Part shown: in pieces, positions 6,336-9,030 of the stretch
Layout of the letters: every line of letters starts with the position of its first letter
How positions within the stretch are numbered: position 1 is the stretch's first letter
Source of the DNA: Acidobacteriaceae bacterium
Lineage (GTDB): Bacteria; Acidobacteriota; Terriglobia; Terriglobales; SbA1
NCBI GenBank assembly: GCA_003136335.1
Contig: PLEA01000468.1
Coordinates: 1-9,030 of the forward strand
Direction of reading: 5' to 3'
Length of the DNA stretch: 9,030 nt
Notes under the pieces: model-generated
What the model was told of the DNA's origin: nothing
What the model saw: only the letters and a program-made list of their open reading frames with translations
Databases searched by the model: none
Program-made: the position numbers and the translations under genes

Positions 6336-8171
6336 TTGTTTTCTTCACGCCGCGTTTTTCTGAAATCTCTCAGCCGCTCGACACTTGTGCTTTCGCTGGA
6401 AAGCGTGCTGGCTATGGCTCGTCCGCGCTGGCTGCGAGCGAGCGCAGGACTGCGGCAGAAAACGGCTTCCCCCAAAGACGGATCGCCGGCGCAGAGCGAT
6501 GATCCTGGAGTCAGTTTCGTCAACATTGGGCGCGCGTCCGGGTTGAATGCGAAAACTATTTTTGGCGGCGAGCACAAGAACAAGTACTTGCTCGAAACCA
6601 CTGGCTGCGGCGTTGCCTTCTACGATTACGACAACGACGGATGGCTCGACATTTTTCTGGTGAACGGGACGCGGCTGGAGGGTTTTCCCGCCGGGAGTGA
6701 ACCGACTTCACATCTTTTTCGCAATAATCGCGACGGTACCTTTACCGACGTAACCGCGAAGGCCGGAGTCGCACATTCGGGCTGGGGGCAGGGCGTTTGC
6801 GTCGGCGACTACGACAACGACGGATGGGACGATCTATTTGTCACGTACTTTGGCAAGAACATTCTCTATCACAATAATGGCGACGGCACCTTCACCGACG
6901 TCAGCCAAAAGGCCGGCGTGGCGGGCAAAGGCACGCGGTGGAATACGGGTTGCGCCTTCGTCGACTACGATCGCGACGGGCGCCTTGATCTGTTCGTGGC
7001 CAACTACATTGATCTCGACCTGGCAACGGCGCCGGTGCCGGAATCCGGTCCATGCCTCTATAAAGGTGTGATGGTTGCGTGCGGACCGCCAGGACTGCAG
7101 GGCGGCAAAAACATTCTGTATCACAACAACGGCGATGGGACATTCACCGACGTTTCCGAGGCGTCGGGGATTCTCGGTGCGAACGTCACGTACGGTCTGG
7201 GCGTGCTCACTGCGGACTTCGACAATGACGGCTGGCCAGATATTTATGTCGCCAACGATTCCACCGCCAGCGCTCTTTACCAGAATAAGAAGAACGGAAA
7301 ATTCCAAGATATTGCGGTTGAAGCGGGATGCGCGCTTAGCCCGGATGGCAAGCCGCAGGCAGGCATGGGCGTATCCGCCGCGGACTATGATCTCGACGGA
7401 AATCTCGACATTGTGAAAACCAATTTCGCCGGCGACACGCCTTCTCTCTACCACAATCTAGGCGGCGCGAATTTCGAAGATGCCACTTTCACTGCGGGGC
7501 TGGGCGCGCACACGCAATATTTGGGTTGGGGCTGCGGATTCTTCGACATGGACAACGATGGCTGGGCGGATATTCTGATTTGCAACGGCCATGTCTACCC
7601 CGAGGTCGAGCAACTGAAGACGGAAGCTGGTTATGCGCAGCGCAAGTTGCTTTATCAGAACTTGCACAACGGCCATTTCGCGGACGTTTCGCTGCAAGCT
7701 GGGCCCGGAATCTCGGAGCCGAGCCCGTCGCGGGGCGCGGCTTTTGGCGATTTCGATAACGACGGAGATATCGACGTTGTCGTTAACACCGTAAATGATT
7801 ACCCGCAACTGCTCCGCTGCGATTCGAAACTCGACCTTAACTGGATCAAGATTCGAACGATCGGAACGAAATCGAATCGCAGCGGAATTGGCGCGCGGCT
7901 GATCTGTGTGACGCATCCGCCGGGGGAAACGAAGGCGCATCAGCAGATTGATGAAGTGCGCAGCGGCGGCGGTTACTTCTCGCAGAATGATCTGCGGGTT
8001 CACTTCGGGCTGGGGAAGGCCGAGAAGGTAGAGGTGCTTGAGATTCGCTGGCCCAGCGGGCAGGTCGATACGCTGAAAGATATCAAGACGAACCAAGTAA
8101 TCTTCGTCAAGGAAGGCGCAGGAATCACGCGCGCGATGCAGTTCCCGAAAAATCCCAAGGCTGGCAAATAA
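6336..8171 (+). CDS. Tat-exported FG-GAP/VCBS propeller protein with ASPIC/UnbV domain (CRTAC1-like)
   Basis: This is a 611-residue exported protein of the CRTAC1-like family, whose biochemical role in bacteria is unknown. The N-terminus reads MFSSRRVFLKSL, a good twin-arginine motif (SRRxFLK), followed by a mildly hydrophobic stretch and a possible cut after AMA (residue 28). Export would therefore be as a folded protein. The start is TTG at 6336; the frame is closed by TAG at 6303 and offers no ATG before 6414, which would delete the signal. A weak AGG lies 10 bases upstream. Seven calcium-loop motifs D-x-D-x-D-G-x-x-D start at residues 97, 158, 210, 294, 350, 404 and 472, consistent with a seven-bladed beta-propeller. 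A loop with C240 and C249 (CLYKGVMVACGPPGL) lies between motifs 3 and 4. Residues about 502-592 form the ASPIC/UnbV domain (TIGTKSNRSGIGARL, DEVRSGGGYFSQNDLRVHFG, EIRWPSG). It is divergent from the glycosidase genes. Confidence 0.92.
   Translation: MFSSRRVFLKSLSRSTLVLSLESVLAMARPRWLRASAGLRQKTASPKDGSPAQSDDPGVSFVNIGRASGLNAKTIFGGEHKNKYLLETTGCGVAFYDYDNDGWLDIFLVNGTRLEGFPAGSEPTSHLFRNNRDGTFTDVTAKAGVAHSGWGQGVCVGDYDNDGWDDLFVTYFGKNILYHNNGDGTFTDVSQKAGVAGKGTRWNTGCAFVDYDRDGRLDLFVANYIDLDLATAPVPESGPCLYKGVMVACGPPGLQGGKNILYHNNGDGTFTDVSEASGILGANVTYGLGVLTADFDNDGWPDIYVANDSTASALYQNKKNGKFQDIAVEAGCALSPDGKPQAGMGVSAADYDLDGNLDIVKTNFAGDTPSLYHNLGGANFEDATFTAGLGAHTQYLGWGCGFFDMDNDGWADILICNGHVYPEVEQLKTEAGYAQRKLLYQNLHNGHFADVSLQAGPGISEPSPSRGAAFGDFDNDGDIDVVVNTVNDYPQLLRCDSKLDLNWIKIRTIGTKSNRSGIGARLICVTHPPGETKAHQQIDEVRSGGGYFSQNDLRVHFGLGKAEKVEVLEIRWPSGQVDTLKDIKTNQVIFVKEGAGITRAMQFPKNPKAGK
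6852..7157 (+). repeat. Pair of identical 18-residue propeller segments with different codons
   Basis: GKNILYHNNGDGTFTDVS is encoded at 6852-6905 (residues 173-190) and again at 7104-7157 (residues 257-274). The proteins are identical, but 9 of 18 codons differ, all silently (10 base changes). This is an internal repeat of the propeller fold held by selection, not a recent DNA duplication. Confidence 0.85.
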
Positions 8172-8774
8172 CTACTGCGGCTTTTTGGGTTTACCTTCGA
8201 CCGCAACGCCAGAGCCCTCTTGGAGAGTGTGAATTCGGTCCACGGGCAGATTCGCAAAGCGCTCGGTCAGGCCGCTTGGCCAACGGATTTCAACCCAGTC
8301 GATCTTTGCCGCTGCGCCCAGGCCGAAGTGCACCCGCATATCGCTATTAGAGATGTAACTGGACCCGCTGCGAACTTCGTCCACGAGGATGCGCGTCGCT
8401 GTTTTCACCCGCACTCGCGCTCCGATGCCATCGCGATTGGATTTCGTGCCGACGGTATGAATCGCGATCCAGTGATTCGCGTTGCGAATCTGATTCACCA
8501 GCAGACTGGACTCCGCATTCATGTTGCTAACCACAATCGAGATCTTGCCGTCGTTCCACAAGTCGCCCACCGCGAGCCCGCGCGAAGAGGCCGCTGTGGT
8601 AATGCCCGGGCCCGCTGAGGCGGAGATGTCGCTGAATGTGCCGTCGCCGTTGTTGCGATAAAGGATTCTGGGTTCTTTGTAGCTGCTGCCAAGATGCTGG
8701 CTGTCTACTTCGGGATAAACGTGGCCGTTCACCAGAATCAGGTCGGGCCAGCCGTCGTTGTCCATGTCGAAGAA
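7539..8774. repeat. 20-bp exact inverted copies in the two ASPIC paralogues
   Basis: Bases 7539-7558 (TTCTTCGACATGGACAACGA) recur exactly in reverse complement at 8755-8774. Both encode the FFDMDND part of the same calcium loop in the two tail-to-tail paralogues. The match ends at a silent change on one side, as expected for conserved coding sequence. Confidence 0.8.
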
Positions 8775-9030
8775 CATGGTTCCCCATCCAAGATATTGGG
8801 TGTAGAGGCCAAGGCCCGCGGCGGCTGTGGCGTCGGTAAACGTGCCGTCGCCATTATTCTTGTAGAGCGTGGAGGTGTCGTCGGAAAAATTGGTTTTAAA
8901 AATGTCGAGGTGGCCATCGCCGTTGTAGTCGGCGACAGTAGAGCCCATCCCGGCCTGCTCGCGCCCGTCTTCGTTGAACGCCGCACTCGACGTGACCGCG
9001 ACGTCGGTAAACGTTCCGTCGTGGTTGTTG
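8172..9030 (-). CDS. FG-GAP/ASPIC-UnbV (CRTAC1-like) protein, C-terminal part (5' end outside window)
   Basis: This is the C-terminal 285 codons of a second CRTAC1-like protein; the frame is open through the right edge, so the ATG at 8948 is internal rather than the start. The reading before it (NNHDGTFTDVAVTSSAAF, NEDGREQAG) is clearly family sequence. It aligns end to end with residues from about 338 of the plus-strand neighbour, sharing TQYLGWG, FFDMDNDGW, NGHVYPEV, TVGTKSNRDGIGAR, DEVRSG, RVHFGLG and EIRWPSG. Two calcium loops are intact (ADYNGDGHLD, FDMDNDGWPD). The last, GDLWNDGKIS, has lost ligand positions 3 and 9. The ASPIC/UnbV domain fills the last third. The stop TAG (8174-8172) directly abuts the TAA (8169-8171) of the convergent neighbour. 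Export signal and full length cannot be judged here. Confidence 0.9.
   Translation of the reverse strand, partial: NNHDGTFTDVAVTSSAAFNEDGREQAGMGSTVADYNGDGHLDIFKTNFSDDTSTLYKNNGDGTFTDATAAAGLGLYTQYLGWGTMFFDMDNDGWPDLILVNGHVYPEVDSQHLGSSYKEPRILYRNNGDGTFSDISASAGPGITTAASSRGLAVGDLWNDGKISIVVSNMNAESSLLVNQIRNANHWIAIHTVGTKSNRDGIGARVRVKTATRILVDEVRSGSSYISNSDMRVHFGLGAAAKIDWVEIRWPSGLTERFANLPVDRIHTLQEGSGVAVEGKPKKPQ

Noticed and set aside
6217..6348. 44-residue N-terminal extension of the debranching-type enzyme from the ATG at 6348
   Set aside because: It would place 44 polar residues before a clear Sec signal, overlap the start of the divergent gene and cover its likely promoter. The ATG at 6216 has its own ribosome binding site.
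6834..8096. Long minus-strand open frames (206 and 212 codons) opposite the propeller gene
   Set aside because: They are antisense to seven conserved calcium-loop motifs; repeated GAC/GGC codons keep the opposite frame open by chance.
8172..8948. Complete 258-residue gene starting at the ATG at 8948
   Set aside because: The frame continues without a stop to the window edge and the upstream codons encode typical family sequence, so the start lies outside.

Overview
The window looks like chromosomal DNA of an Acidobacteriota bacterium, most likely Terriglobia or a relative. The evidence is indirect: a truncated MacB/FtsX-type permease with the N-terminus typical of the 'acidobacterial duplicated orphan permease' (ADOP) group, two FG-GAP/ASPIC-UnbV (CRTAC1-like) propeller proteins side by side, and moderately GC-rich coding DNA with good GGAGG-type ribosome binding sites. 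I see no tRNA, rRNA, CRISPR array, insertion sequence or integrase, and no sign of recent transfer.

Layout. From 1 to 6216 all genes run on the minus strand. Read in the direction of transcription they are: a secreted 870-residue six-hairpin glycosidase of the amylo-alpha-1,6-glucosidase (glycogen-debranching) type (6216-3604); a secreted GH13 alpha-glucosidase/alpha-amylase family enzyme (3452-1758); a 151-residue protein of unknown function with a recombinase-like C-terminal segment (1660-1205); and the N-terminal 305 residues of an ADOP permease (915-1, continuing off the left edge). A 119-base divergent region (6217-6335) separates the glycosidases from a plus-strand gene (6336-8171). That gene starts with TTG, carries a twin-arginine signal and encodes a seven-motif calcium-loop propeller with a C-terminal ASPIC/UnbV domain. 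It meets tail to tail, with no base between the stop codons, the C-terminal 285 codons of a minus-strand paralogue (8172-9030, 5' end outside the window).

How the genes fit together. The two glycosidases both have export signals and complementary predicted activities on alpha-linked glucans (GH13 hydrolysis and debranching/exo-hydrolysis). The 6.2-1.7 kb part therefore reads as a small extracellular or periplasmic alpha-glucan utilisation locus. The two ASPIC/UnbV proteins are predicted to be exported; their molecular function is not established, so a link to glucan use is only positional. The permease and the 151-residue protein have no obvious connection to sugar metabolism.

I do not see a clear undescribed multi-gene system. 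The best leads are the orphan recombinase-like small protein, the abutting tail-to-tail ASPIC paralogues, the Tat-exported TTG-start propeller, and the compact divergent promoter region between the debranching-type enzyme and the propeller gene.
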